Positions 53,775 through 62,805 of a stretch of 64,000 nucleotides of DNA are shown here, piece by piece; position 1 is the stretch's first letter, and every line of letters starts with the position of its first letter. The notes below the pieces were generated by a model. That model saw only the letters and a program-made list of their open reading frames with translations, was not told the DNA's origin and did not search any database. The translations under genes and the position numbers were made by a program. The DNA comes from Nitratireductor mangrovi (GTDB taxonomy: Bacteria; Pseudomonadota; Alphaproteobacteria; Rhizobiales; Rhizobiaceae). Location: contig NZ_CP042301.2 of the NCBI RefSeq assembly GCF_007922615.2, positions 3,766,001 to 3,830,000 of the forward strand, written 5' to 3'.

Positions 53775-55616
53775 ATGACCGGCGACAGGCAGGACATGAT
53801 CGACATCAAGTCGGAAACGTCGGCCGTGGTGACCTCCATCCTCGTTGCTGCCGGCGACCGCGTCGGTAACGGGCAACTGCTCGCCACCACCGAACTCATG
53901 AAGATGCGGCAGGAGTTCCATGCGCCGGCTGGCGGCCTGATAGACGCTGTCAACGCGCGCGAAGGTGACATCCTCGAGCCGGGCACCATACTCGTTCGCC
54001 TGCGGCGGACCGAGGAGAACACGGACAGTCAGGGCGGGACGGCTTCGGCTGAAATCTCAACACCGCGCCTGCTCGAGGACATCGTCGACAAGCACGCGGC
54101 CCTGGAAGATAGCGCCCGGTCCGAGGCTGTCGCGCGCCGACAGGCCAAGGGCATGCGCACCGCCCGCGCCAATCTCGCCGATCTGGTCGACCCCGGCAGC
54201 TTCGTTGAATATGGCGCACTCGCAGTGGCGGCGCAGCGGCGCAAGTTCGCGATCGAGACGCTGCGCGAAAAATCGCCCGCCGACGGCATCATCACAGGCA
54301 TCGGCACGGTCAATGCGGGGCTCTTCGGCGAGGTGGCCTCTGCATGCGCCGTCATGGCGGTCGACTACACCGTCATGGCCGGCACACAGGGCTACTTCCA
54401 CCACAAGAAGATCGATCGCCTGCTCGGCGTCCTGCGTGACGACCCGATCCCGCTGGTGGTCTTCGCAGAAGGCGGTGGAGGCCGGCCCAACGATGTCGAT
54501 CTTTCCGACATCAGCTTTTCCGGCCTCGACGTGCCGAGTTTCTACCGTTTCGCCCAGCTTTCGGGTCGCGCACCACGGGTCGCGATCGTTGCCGGCCGCT
54601 GCTTTGCCGGCAACGCCGCCTTCGCCGGTTGCGCCGATCTCGTCATCATGACCCGCGACGCCAATCTCGGCATGGGCGGCCCGGCCATGATCGAAGGCGG
54701 CGGCCTGGGTCGTTTCGAGCCCGAATCGATCGGGGCGGCAGAAGCGCAATGGAAGAACGGCGTCGCCGATCTTCTGGTCGAGGACGAGGCGGCAGCCGTC
54801 GCGGTGGCCAAGAAATATCTCGGCTACTTCCAGGGCCAACTGGCCGAGTGGACGACGTCCGACCAAGACCATCTGCGCGTCGCCGTGCCGGAGGACCGCC
54901 AACTCGCCTACGACATCCGCAAGGTGATCGAAACGCTCGCCGACAGCGGTTCGGTGCTCGAAATGCGCGCCGGCTTCGGCCCCGGCATGGTGACGGCGCT
55001 GATCCGCATTGCCGGCAAGCCGCTCGGGCTGATCGCCAACAACCCGCTGCATCTCGGCGGGGCGATCGACCCCGAGGCCTGCGACAAGGCCGCCCGCTTC
55101 CTGCAGCTTTGCGACGCATTCGGTCTGCCGATGCTGTCACTGTGCGACACACCCGGCTTCATGGTCGGACCAGAGATCGAGGCCCAGGCCCAGGTCCGCC
55201 ACACCGGCCGGCTCTTCCTCGCCGGCGCGAATTTCCGCGGCGCTTTTTGCACGGTCATCCTGCGCAAGGGCTACGGCCTCGGCGCGCAGGCAATGGCCGG
55301 CGGCAGCTTCCATCGCTCGCGCTTCACGGTCTCATGGCCGACAGGCGAAGTCGGCGCCATGGGACTTGAGGGTGCGGTGCGGTTGGGCGCCCGCACCGAA
55401 CTGGCCGCAATCGAAGATGAAGACAAGCGCAAGGCGCTCTTCGACAAGCTGGTCGCCCGTGCCTATGAACGCGGCAAGGCGGCCAACGCCGCGAGCCTGG
55501 TCGAATTCGACGCGGTCATCGATCCCGCGGAGACCCGCCGCTGGGTACTCCGCGCCCTTTCTTCGCCAGGAAGGGCTGGTTCCGGGCCGGCTCCGCGCTT
55601 CATCGATGCCTGGTAA
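53775..55616 (+). CDS. Biotinyl domain-carboxyltransferase fusion (acyl-CoA carboxylase type)
   Basis: This 613-residue protein begins at ATG 53775 (GGGAGGGACGC upstream). Residues about 8-77 form a biotinyl domain with the acceptor Lys43 in ELMKMRQEF, and about 95-590 form a two-lobed carboxyltransferase (VDPGSFVEYGALAVAAQRRK, FAEGGGGRPNDVD, LCDTPGFMVGPEIE, GYGLGAQAMAGGS, WPTGEVGAMGLEGAVRLGAR) as in propionyl-/methylcrotonyl-CoA carboxylase beta subunits. No biotin carboxylase subunit is encoded nearby, so it must borrow one. The acyl-CoA substrate is unknown. Confidence 0.88.
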   Translation: MTGDRQDMIDIKSETSAVVTSILVAAGDRVGNGQLLATTELMKMRQEFHAPAGGLIDAVNAREGDILEPGTILVRLRRTEENTDSQGGTASAEISTPRLLEDIVDKHAALEDSARSEAVARRQAKGMRTARANLADLVDPGSFVEYGALAVAAQRRKFAIETLREKSPADGIITGIGTVNAGLFGEVASACAVMAVDYTVMAGTQGYFHHKKIDRLLGVLRDDPIPLVVFAEGGGGRPNDVDLSDISFSGLDVPSFYRFAQLSGRAPRVAIVAGRCFAGNAAFAGCADLVIMTRDANLGMGGPAMIEGGGLGRFEPESIGAAEAQWKNGVADLLVEDEAAAVAVAKKYLGYFQGQLAEWTTSDQDHLRVAVPEDRQLAYDIRKVIETLADSGSVLEMRAGFGPGMVTALIRIAGKPLGLIANNPLHLGGAIDPEACDKAARFLQLCDAFGLPMLSLCDTPGFMVGPEIEAQAQVRHTGRLFLAGANFRGAFCTVILRKGYGLGAQAMAGGSFHRSRFTVSWPTGEVGAMGLEGAVRLGARTELAAIEDEDKRKALFDKLVARAYERGKAANAASLVEFDAVIDPAETRRWVLRALSSPGRAGSGPAPRFIDAW

Positions 55617-55692
55617 CCGCGACCCGCGACGTTGACATCCCGCCTGCGGGGCGGAAACTGGCGCCCGACATTGGCGACCATGGGCAGCAGGC

Positions 55693-56346
55693 ATGCGTGG
55701 GGAAGTGCTCTATTTCGACGCCGAACGCGGCATCGGCTTCATCAACGGCGATGACGGCAACCGCTATCACTTCGCCAGCGCCGACCTTGCGACGCCCTCC
55801 CGCCCCGTCAAGGGCGTCGCCGTCGAATTCACCACCGAGGGCAACCGCGCGCACGAGGTGATCGTGACCGGGGGCGCGGGGGCGCCGGCCGCGCCGGCAC
55901 ATGTCGCCGCGCCGATCGATGGCGAGGTCGCAGCCGATGCACCCCAACAAGGCCGGCGCTCGCTGTTCGGTCACTTCCTTGCCTGCGTGACCGGCAACTA
56001 TCTGCGCTTTTCCGGCCGCGCGCCGCGCCGCGAGTATTGGGGTTTTGCCCTGTTCATGTTCCTGTTTCTGGTCGTCGCCATCTTCGGCGGGCTGATCGTC
56101 GACGCCATGGTCGGCAATCTCGACAGCGACGAACCCGTTCTCACCATCGGCCTGACGAGCGTCCTGCTTTTGGCGCTCATCCTGCCGTCGCTTTCAGTGA
56201 CGATCCGCCGGCTGCACGATATCGGCCTGTCGGGATGGTTCATCCTGCTCGGCTTCATCCCGACCGTCGGCAACCTCATCATCCTCGTCTTCTGCCTGAT
56301 CCCCTCGCAGAAGAACGACAACCGGTGGGGTCCGGTCCCGTCCTGA
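55693..56346 (+). CDS. Cold-shock-like domain fused to DUF805 membrane domain
   Basis: This 217-residue protein has an N-terminal cold-shock-like OB domain (MRGEVLYFDAERGIGFINGDDGNRYHF, residues 1-60), an Ala/Pro linker and a C-terminal DUF805 domain with four or so membrane helices (YLRFSGRAPRREYWGFALFMFLFLV, SVTIRRLHDIGLSGWFILLGFIPTVGNLIILVFCLIPSQKNDNRWG). The N-terminal domain lacks the full FVHF RNP2 motif. It would place a nucleic-acid-binding-like domain at the inner membrane; the role is unknown. It converges with leuB. Confidence 0.87.
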   Translation: MRGEVLYFDAERGIGFINGDDGNRYHFASADLATPSRPVKGVAVEFTTEGNRAHEVIVTGGAGAPAAPAHVAAPIDGEVAADAPQQGRRSLFGHFLACVTGNYLRFSGRAPRREYWGFALFMFLFLVVAIFGGLIVDAMVGNLDSDEPVLTIGLTSVLLLALILPSLSVTIRRLHDIGLSGWFILLGFIPTVGNLIILVFCLIPSQKNDNRWGPVPS

Positions 56347-56355
56347 GCGTCGGCC

Positions 56356-57465
56356 TCAGGCCGAAAGCGCCAGGAACTTCTCGAGGATCGCGTCGCCCAT
56401 CGCCCCGGTGCCAAGCTGCGTCTTGCCGTCCGACATGATGTCGGCGGTGCGTTGCCCGTCATCGAGCACGGCCGCGACCGCCGCCTCCAGCCGGTCAGCC
56501 TCGGCGATCATGCTGAAGGAGTAGCGCAGGCACATGGCGAAGGAGGCGATCATGGCGATCGGGTTTGCCAGTCCCTTGCCGGCAATGTCCGGTGCCGAGC
56601 CATGCACGGGCTCGTAAAGCGCCTTGCGGCTGCCCGTCTTGGCATCGGGCGCGCCCAGCGAGGCCGAAGGCAGCATGCCCAGCGAGCCGGTAAGCATCGC
56701 CGCCACGTCCGACAGCATGTCGCCGAACAGGTTGTCGGTGACGATGACGTCGAACTGTTTCGGCCAGCGCACCAGCTGCATGCCGCCGGCATCGGCCAGC
56801 ATGTGGGTAAGCTCCACATCGGAATATTTCGCCTTGTGCGTCGCTGCGACGACATCCTTCCACAACACGCCCGACTTCATCACATTGTGCTTTTCCATCG
56901 AGCACACCTTGTTCTGCCGCGTGCGGGCCAGCTCGAAGGCGACGCCCGAAATGCGCTCGATCTCGAAGGTGTCGTAGACCTGCGTGTCGATGCCGCGTTT
57001 CTGGCCGTTGCCGAGATCGATGATCTCCTTGGGCTCGCCGAAATAGACCCCGCCGGTGAGTTCGCGCACGATCAGGATGTCGAGGCCCTCGACGACCTCC
57101 TGCTTGAGCGAGGAGGATGCCGCGAGCGCCGGATAGCAGATGGCCGGGCGCAGATTGGCGAAAAGCTCCATTTCCTTGCGCAACCTCAGGAGGCCGGCTT
57201 CGGGACGCACCTCATAGGGTACGCCGTCCCATTTCGGCCCGCCGACCGCGCCGAACAGCACGGCGTCGGCGGCAAGCGCCTTGGCCATGTCCGCATCCGA
57301 GATCGCCTGGCCATGCGCGTCGTAGGCCGCCCCGCCAACCAGGCCCTCCTCGACCTCGAAGCCGGACGAGAACCGCTCGTTCATCGCGCTGATCAGCTTG
57401 CGCACCTCCGCCATCGCCTCGGGGCCGATGCCGTCGCCGGGAAGAAGCAGGAGTTTGCGCGTCAT
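56356..57465 (-). CDS. leuB: 3-isopropylmalate dehydrogenase
   Basis: This 369-residue enzyme does the third step of leucine synthesis. Markers are [80 protein letters not shown], the metal site [30 protein letters not shown] and [27 protein letters not shown] 57465 follows AGAAGG at a suitable distance and gives the normal length. leuD lies about 2.7 kb away on the same strand with unrelated genes between. Confidence 0.97.
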   Translation of the reverse strand: MTRKLLLLPGDGIGPEAMAEVRKLISAMNERFSSGFEVEEGLVGGAAYDAHGQAISDADMAKALAADAVLFGAVGGPKWDGVPYEVRPEAGLLRLRKEMELFANLRPAICYPALAASSSLKQEVVEGLDILIVRELTGGVYFGEPKEIIDLGNGQKRGIDTQVYDTFEIERISGVAFELARTRQNKVCSMEKHNVMKSGVLWKDVVAATHKAKYSDVELTHMLADAGGMQLVRWPKQFDVIVTDNLFGDMLSDVAAMLTGSLGMLPSASLGAPDAKTGSRKALYEPVHGSAPDIAGKGLANPIAMIASFAMCLRYSFSMIAEADRLEAAVAAVLDDGQRTADIMSDGKTQLGTGAMGDAILEKFLALSA

Positions 57466-57591
57466 GGAGATAGCCTTCTGATTGCCACGGAGTGCGGCTT
57501 TGCTAACGGCAGCGGGAGGGGTTCGCAAGGCGAATCGCACTCGCCGCGGCCGAACGCGACGAACGGCGCCCGCAACTGATAGGCTCGATGC

Positions 57592-58569
57592 ATGCGACAA
57601 CTCCTGGCAGTTCTGATTTTCGCCAGCGCCACGTCGGCCGTGGCGCTCGAGCTTGACATGCCTGCCGACTGCGTGATCGGCGAAACCTGTTTTCTGCAGC
57701 AGTTCGCCGACATGGATCCCGGCCCCGGCACCGTCGACCCGCTCTGTGGCGCGGCGACCTATGACGGCCACAAGGGCACCGACATCCGCCTTCTCTCCAT
57801 GGAAGACATCGCAGCCGACGTCGCGGTCCTGGCGATGGCCCCCGGCCGCGTTCTGCGGGTGCGCGACGGCGTTACCGACCGCCTCGTGACCACCGACCGC
57901 GATCGCCAGGCGGCAGCCGGTCGCGAATGCGGCAACGGCATCGTCATGGCGCATGACGGCGGCTTCGAAACGCAATATTGCCACCTGCGCATGAACAGCG
58001 TCGCGGTGAAGCCGGGCGATCGGGTCGCAAGCGGCGACCGGCTCGGCGCGATCGGCGCCTCCGGCATGGCGCAGTTTCCGCACGTCCACGTCGCGGTGCG
58101 CAAGGACGGCGTCGAAATCGATCCGCTCACCGGCCGCGCACTCGGCGCCGGCTGCGGCGACGACCCATCCCTGGCGGCGTCACTTTTCAAGCCCGCCATC
58201 GCCCGCGCTCTTGCCGAGGGGGTGACGAGCGTGCTGGCGCTCGGCCTTGCCGGAGATGTCGTCGATCACGCGGCCCTGACCGCTCACGGCCCGCCGCCGT
58301 CAGCAACGCCGAGCTCGGGCGCAACGGTCGGCTGGGCGTGGTTTTCCAACCTGCGTCTCGGCGACCGGATCCGGCTGACGGTGATCACTCCCGATGGCAA
58401 CATTCTGGCCCGGCAGACCACCGAGCCGGCGGACCGCCACAAGGCTGATTATTCGGCCTATGCGGGGAAGCGCGGCAGGCCAGCACCGGGCGGTTACCGC
58501 GTTTCGGCCGAACTTATCCGCGATGGCGTGCCGATCTTCGAAAGGTCGGCGACGGTGACGATCGAATAG
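57592..58569 (+). CDS. M23 family (LytM) peptidase, exported
   Basis: This 325-residue protein has a signal peptide ([19 protein letters not shown]) and a LytM domain with the zinc ligands in [12 protein letters not shown] (His and Asp) and [10 protein letters not shown] (His), plus [40 protein letters not shown]-terminal beta domain (about 245-325) follows. It would cut peptidoglycan cross-links, or, if a residue is missing, activate amidases; all visible ligands are present. It is divergent from leuB. Confidence 0.92.
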   Translation: MRQLLAVLIFASATSAVALELDMPADCVIGETCFLQQFADMDPGPGTVDPLCGAATYDGHKGTDIRLLSMEDIAADVAVLAMAPGRVLRVRDGVTDRLVTTDRDRQAAAGRECGNGIVMAHDGGFETQYCHLRMNSVAVKPGDRVASGDRLGAIGASGMAQFPHVHVAVRKDGVEIDPLTGRALGAGCGDDPSLAASLFKPAIARALAEGVTSVLALGLAGDVVDHAALTAHGPPPSATPSSGATVGWAWFSNLRLGDRIRLTVITPDGNILARQTTEPADRHKADYSAYAGKRGRPAPGGYRVSAELIRDGVPIFERSATVTIE

Positions 58570-58582
58570 GGCGGCGCTTTCG

Positions 58583-58975
58583 CTACCGGCCTTGGCCGTG
58601 CCCTTTGAGCCGGCTTCGCGCCTGCGCGATCGCGTTGCCGTGGGTGAGCACGACCTCGCGATCATTCTTGCCCCTCGGCTCCGAGCGGGTCAGCGGTTCG
58701 GCAACGACGCCCCCGAAACGGGCCTCGTGCACGAGGACGGGCCGCGTGTCGATGAGGCAGACCACGCCCAGCGCCTTGTCGTCGTAGCGTGCCGGTTCGT
58801 CGGCGTAGGCCCACATGAGCCCGCCGGAAAACGAGACGTTGCCGAAGACGAGCCGGCGCCCCTCGGCATCTTCGGCCCGCAGCAGGCACTCTTGGCAGAA
58901 ATACCACGGGTAGCGGTCGAAGCGATCCTGCGCCGCCCCGCATCCCGGGCAATGGTGTCGAGGTTCCTTGTCCAT
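58583..58975 (-). CDS. Zinc-ribbon hypothetical protein
   Basis: This 130-residue protein starts at ATG 58975 (MDKEPRHHCPGCGAAQDRFDRY) with a four-cysteine zinc ribbon: HCPGCG and FCQECLL. The remainder (GRRLVFGNVSFSGGLMWAYADEP, VCLIDTRPVLVHEARFGG) has no catalytic motif I recognise. It begins 13 bp after the stop of the secreted protein gene upstream (58989-59807), so the two are probably co-transcribed. Confidence 0.78.
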   Translation of the reverse strand: MDKEPRHHCPGCGAAQDRFDRYPWYFCQECLLRAEDAEGRRLVFGNVSFSGGLMWAYADEPARYDDKALGVVCLIDTRPVLVHEARFGGVVAEPLTRSEPRGKNDREVVLTHGNAIAQARSRLKGHGQGR

Positions 58976-58988
58976 GGGCTTTGTTTGC

Positions 58989-59807
58989 CTAGGGGCGAAA
59001 GTCGGCGGGCAGTTTGGCAAGAAGCGCGTCGGGCCAGCGCGCGGGCCACAGGCGCGGTTGGGGCTCCGGCTGCTTTTGCGCGAAATAGAGTTTTTCGTTG
59101 CGCGGATCGACGACGATGAAGGTATCCGCCGCGCCGCATGCATGCGGCACGCAGCCCTGAGCGGTCAGAAGGCCCTCCGCGTCGACCTCCGGCGCACCGG
59201 CAACCAGCAGCCCCGTTGCGACCGAGAACAGTTCCTCGCCAAGCAGGGCTTCCGCCGCCCGATAGATCGCGGCGTTGCGGAAGAGATCGATCGGGTGGCC
59301 GATCGCTTGTGCGTCGAATGTCGACCAGTCGGTTCCGGTCTGGGGGGCAAAGGCGATCGTGCCTGCCGTCTGGAAGCCGTCATCCGGCGTCCAGGCCTGC
59401 ATCGTGGTTTCCTCGCCGGGCCGCAGATAGGGCACGAAGTAGATGCGGTCATTGGCCACCGCCGGCGATGGCGCCCCGCAATCCTCGCCGGTGATCGCGG
59501 TTTCGATATCGCCGTCTTCCCGCTGCCAGACCATGATCGGATAGGCGCCGCAGGCATTGCCGCCATTGCCCGCCTCGAAGATCGCCACGTCGGTTTCCTG
59601 CACGGTGACGATGCGATCGACGCCGATGAAGTAGGCCCGATGAAGTTCGCGTCCGTCGAAGGAGAGCACACGCTCCCAGCCGTCCTTGGCAACACTCAGC
59701 GTGCCGCCGGCGAAATCGACCTCCTGGCGATCGTCCTGCGCGAAGGCCAGGGAACTCGCCATAACGGCTGCCAGTATTGCCGCAGCAAGACGATTGGAAA
59801 AAATCAT
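58989..59807 (-). CDS. Secreted hypothetical protein
   Basis: This 272-residue protein has a signal peptide (MIFSNRLAAAILAAVMASSLAFA-Q) and an acidic, beta-rich mature part with four cysteines (NACGAYPIM, EDCGAPS, QGCVPHACGAAD) likely forming disulfides. The sequence VDPRNEKLYFAQKQPE near the end is distinctive. I recognise no family function; a periplasmic location is predicted. GGAGG lies upstream of ATG 59807. It is followed by the zinc-ribbon gene. Confidence 0.78.
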   Translation of the reverse strand: MIFSNRLAAAILAAVMASSLAFAQDDRQEVDFAGGTLSVAKDGWERVLSFDGRELHRAYFIGVDRIVTVQETDVAIFEAGNGGNACGAYPIMVWQREDGDIETAITGEDCGAPSPAVANDRIYFVPYLRPGEETTMQAWTPDDGFQTAGTIAFAPQTGTDWSTFDAQAIGHPIDLFRNAAIYRAAEALLGEELFSVATGLLVAGAPEVDAEGLLTAQGCVPHACGAADTFIVVDPRNEKLYFAQKQPEPQPRLWPARWPDALLAKLPADFRP

Positions 59808-59879
59808 CGCAACCTCCGGATCGAAACGACCGGCAGCTTAGCGGCAAATCAATCCGCCATCACCCCGTCCGTTCGTCCT

Positions 59880-60125
59880 TCAGCCGGCCGCGTTTTCGAT
59901 GACAATCCGGCGGAGAATGCGCCGCACCAGCGGAGCGACGAACAGCACGGCCGGAAAGGCGATCGCCCAGGACGGCAGCCATGCCGCCAGCCAGTAGCCG
60001 GCGAAGGTGGCGGCGATTCCCCGCGCGATTGCGGTCGAAAGACCGGAGACGATGAACGACATCAGCCCCGACAGGAGCAGACCGAACGCGATCGGCTCCA
60101 GCCGCTTGGGCACAAACGGTTTCAT
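59880..60125 (-). CDS. DUF2798 family small membrane protein
   Basis: This 81-residue protein has two membrane helices (RLEPIAFGLLLSGLMSFIVSGLSTAIARG and WAIAFPAVLFVAPLVRRILRRI). The arrangement FGLLLSGLMSFIVSG and the C-terminal FVAPLVRRILRRIV are characteristic of DUF2798. Function is unknown. It lies just downstream of leuD on the same strand (26-bp gap), perhaps by read-through from the leuD promoter. Confidence 0.85.
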   Translation of the reverse strand: MKPFVPKRLEPIAFGLLLSGLMSFIVSGLSTAIARGIAATFAGYWLAAWLPSWAIAFPAVLFVAPLVRRILRRIVIENAAG

Positions 60126-60150
60126 CGAGATGCTCGACCTCCGCGGGGCC

Positions 60151-60756
60151 TCAGGTCCAGGGACGCGCGTCGGCGAGCTTTTCCTCGAAGGCCGCGATCG
60201 ACGGCGCCTTTTCCATGGTCAGACCGATATCGTCGAGACCGTTGAGGAGGCAATGGCGACGGAACTCGTCGAGGTCGAATGTCACAACGCCGCCGTCGGG
60301 GCCACGGATTTCCTTGGTTTCGAGGTCGACGGTGATGGTGGCGTTGGCGCCGCGCTCGGCGTCGTCGAGCAGCTTTTCGAGGTCCTCCGGGCTGACCTTG
60401 ATCGGCAGGATGCCGTTCTTGAAGCAGTTATTGTAGAAAATGTCGGCGAAGGACGTCGAGATCACGCAACGGATGCCGAAATCAAGCAAGGCCCATGGCG
60501 CATGTTCGCGACTCGACCCGCAGCCGAAATTGTCGCCGGCAACCAGAATCTTCGCGCCGCGATAGGCGGGTTTGTTGAGCACGAAATCGGGGTTTTCCGA
60601 ACCGTCCTCATTGTAGCGCATCTCGGCGAACAGACCCTTGCCGAGCCCGGTGCGCTTGATCGTCTTCAGGTAATCCTTGGGAATGATCATGTCGGTGTCG
60701 ACATTGACGATCGGCAATGGCGCGGCGACGCCGGTCAGGGTGGTGAATTTGTCCAT
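60151..60756 (-). CDS. leuD: 3-isopropylmalate dehydratase small subunit
   Basis: This 201-residue subunit works with LeuC to isomerise 2-isopropylmalate to 3-isopropylmalate. Typical features are [69 protein letters not shown] and [22 protein letters not shown]. LeuC is not in this window. A promoter candidate lies 42 bp upstream (60798-60825). Confidence 0.97.
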   Translation of the reverse strand: MDKFTTLTGVAAPLPIVNVDTDMIIPKDYLKTIKRTGLGKGLFAEMRYNEDGSENPDFVLNKPAYRGAKILVAGDNFGCGSSREHAPWALLDFGIRCVISTSFADIFYNNCFKNGILPIKVSPEDLEKLLDDAERGANATITVDLETKEIRGPDGGVVTFDLDEFRRHCLLNGLDDIGLTMEKAPSIAAFEEKLADARPWT

Positions 60757-60797
60757 GTGCTCGCCCGTCTTTTCTCCCGGATTTCTTTGACGACCGC

Positions 60798-60825
60798 TTT
60801 ATACGCAACCGCGCGTCAAATCAAA
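60798..60825 (-). promoter_or_regulatory. Probable promoter of leuD
   Basis: On the minus strand TTTGAT and TATAAA are separated by 16 bp, 42 bp upstream of the leuD start. The -10 is close to consensus in an otherwise GC-rich region. Confidence 0.45.
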
Positions 60826-60862
60826 GGGCGGCGCTGTGCACGCCACGCCGCCCTTCAATGGC

Positions 60863-61321
60863 TCAGGAAACCCGCTGCAGCGCCATGACACCGGTTTCCG
60901 TTCCCGTCAGCCGCCGCGAGCGGCCGTCGGTGCCGACGATCATGGTGATGCGGCGGCGCTCGGACGAAAACAGCTCCGACGTCACGACGTCGACCGGCGG
61001 GTCAAACGCCACGGTGGCGCGCCACAGGTCGGGCTTGATCGTCTCCGAAAGTCCGATCACGCGGCCCTGCGCTGGCCGGCCGTTGAAGCGGCCCTCCACC
61101 CGCTCGCCAACCGCGAACGGAGCAGCGGGGCGGCTTTCAGGCTTGTCGGCGGGCGCTGACCCGTTCTCCTTGCGGGCGGCGGCCAGCGTGTTCCAGTCGC
61201 GCACGCCGTGCTGGCGGGCGACCAGTTCCAGTGCCTTGCCGTGCGAGATTGTCATGCCGTCGGCGGCAAGCGCCTCGCGCAGGCGCCGGGCATGCGTCTT
61301 GTAGTCGGTGGATGTCGCCAT
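60863..61321 (-). CDS. Protein with glyoxalase-related N-terminal domain
   Basis: This 152-residue protein starts at ATG 61321 (GGAGACAACG upstream). Residues about 6-50 (THARRLREALAADGMTISHGKALELVARQHGVRDWNTLAAA) match the small helical domain often found at the end of glyoxalase-superfamily proteins. The C-terminal half (FAVGERVEGRFNGRPAQGRVIGLSE, LWRATVAFDPPVDVVTSELFSSERRRITMIVG) is a beta-rich module unknown to me. No VOC domain is present, so the protein is a stand-alone version. Function is unknown. Confidence 0.78.
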   Translation of the reverse strand: MATSTDYKTHARRLREALAADGMTISHGKALELVARQHGVRDWNTLAAARKENGSAPADKPESRPAAPFAVGERVEGRFNGRPAQGRVIGLSETIKPDLWRATVAFDPPVDVVTSELFSSERRRITMIVGTDGRSRRLTGTETGVMALQRVS

Positions 61322-61528
61322 CACCGTTGTCTCCTATCGCTTGTCTGCGACCGGCTACTGGTCACGGGGGCCCGCCTTGCCGTTCCGGCCGTCGCATCGA
61401 CAGGGAAACGATGTCTGATCGGAAGCTTCACCATGGCTTTCGCCGCGGGCGGCAGGGGCTTCCGGCCCTTTCGAGCGGCTCAGATAGGCACTCGCCGGCA
61501 AAAGGTCAATCGGCGCCCGACCGCAGGA

Positions 61529-62698
61529 TCAGATCACGTTGAGTTCGCGGAACGGACGCCCGGCGGTGATGCGTCCATAGCCAAAGGCAGAGCAATCGAC
61601 CGTGCGGTAGCCGCCATGAACCACCAGTTCCGCCAGCGCCTTGCCGACGGCCGGCGCCTGTTGCAGGCCATGCCCGGAAAAGCCGTTGGCGAAAAGGAAG
61701 TTGCCGACATCCGGATGCGGACCGACGACCGCATTCTGGTCGAGCGTGTTGTAGTCGTAATGCCCTGCCCAGGCGCGCTGCAGCTTGATGGCTTCGAAAG
61801 CGGGAATGCGGGTTGCCAGCGTCGGCCAGATCACATCCTCGAACAGTGCCCAGTCGGGATCGAAGTCGCCCGGCTCGGCCGGCGCGTCGGTGGCCGCCGT
61901 CTCGGCTCCGCCGGTGATGTAGACCGAACCTTCCGGGCGGACATAGATACCGCTCGGATCGACGATCAGCGGCATGTCCTCGTAGCGTTCGCGCGCCTCG
62001 AAGACGAAGACAGTGCGTTTGCGTGGCTCGACCGGCAACGACAGGCCCGCCATCGTGGCAAGTCTGCCCGCCGCCGGCCCGGCGGCATTGACGACGGTCC
62101 CAGCGGTTACTCGTTCGCCGTTGTCGAGCACGACCCCCTCGATGCAGTCGCCGTTGCGCTCGATTCCGGTGACCGCCGCCTGGATGAAATCAACCGACTT
62201 GCCACGCAGTGCCTTTCTCAACAGCATCAGCAGTGCATGTGCGTCGAACCAGCCCTCGCCGCTTCTTCCGAAAGCGCCGGCGGCGACACCCTCGGGTGAA
62301 AGCCACGGAAAGCGGCGCGCCAGTGTCGCGGCATCCTCCAGCACGATGTCCGCGCCCTCGGCCTGTTGAACCTCGTGATTGGCTGCGAGGATCGGCAACC
62401 CGTCTTCCGAAGCGAGGATCAGGTATCCTTTTTCCTTGAACCCGATGTCGGCGTCCGGGCCGAACTCATCCTTCAGCCGGCGAAACAGATCGAGCGTGAA
62501 TTGCGACAGGCGGATGTTTTCCGGGATCGAGAACTGCTGCCGGATCGAGGCGCAGGAGAGTGTCGTCGCCGCCTGCGTGAATTGCGGATCGCGTTCGATC
62601 AGCGCGATCGTTCCGGCAAAGCCCTCCTCGCGCAGGTACCATGCGATGGAACTGCCGACGATGGCGCCGCCAACGATGACGATGTCATAGCGTTTCAC
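61529..62698 (-). CDS. FAD-dependent oxidoreductase (DAO family)
   Basis: This 389-residue flavoprotein has the N-terminal motif YDIVIVGGAIVGSSIAWYLREEGFAG, then IALIERDPQFTQAATTLSCASIRQQFS, and the C-terminal VGNFLFANGFSGHGLQQAPAVGKALAELVVHG. It resembles sarcosine oxidase-beta or FAD-binding glycine/D-amino acid oxidase-like proteins common in Rhizobiales. The GTG at 62698 is preceded by AAGGAGATTCGC and is preferred to a longer frame from 62776. The substrate (a secondary amine such as sarcosine or dimethylglycine) is a guess. Confidence 0.9.
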   Translation of the reverse strand: MKRYDIVIVGGAIVGSSIAWYLREEGFAGTIALIERDPQFTQAATTLSCASIRQQFSIPENIRLSQFTLDLFRRLKDEFGPDADIGFKEKGYLILASEDGLPILAANHEVQQAEGADIVLEDAATLARRFPWLSPEGVAAGAFGRSGEGWFDAHALLMLLRKALRGKSVDFIQAAVTGIERNGDCIEGVVLDNGERVTAGTVVNAAGPAAGRLATMAGLSLPVEPRKRTVFVFEARERYEDMPLIVDPSGIYVRPEGSVYITGGAETAATDAPAEPGDFDPDWALFEDVIWPTLATRIPAFEAIKLQRAWAGHYDYNTLDQNAVVGPHPDVGNFLFANGFSGHGLQQAPAVGKALAELVVHGGYRTVDCSAFGYGRITAGRPFRELNVI

Positions 62699-62805
62699 GC
62701 GAATCTCCTTGCGATCATCGCATCCGTGCAGGATCGGACGCCCGGCCGCAAGGGACAGGTGCGGTTCCGCTTGCAAGCATCCTGCCGGGACGTCATCTAG
62801 GAGCG

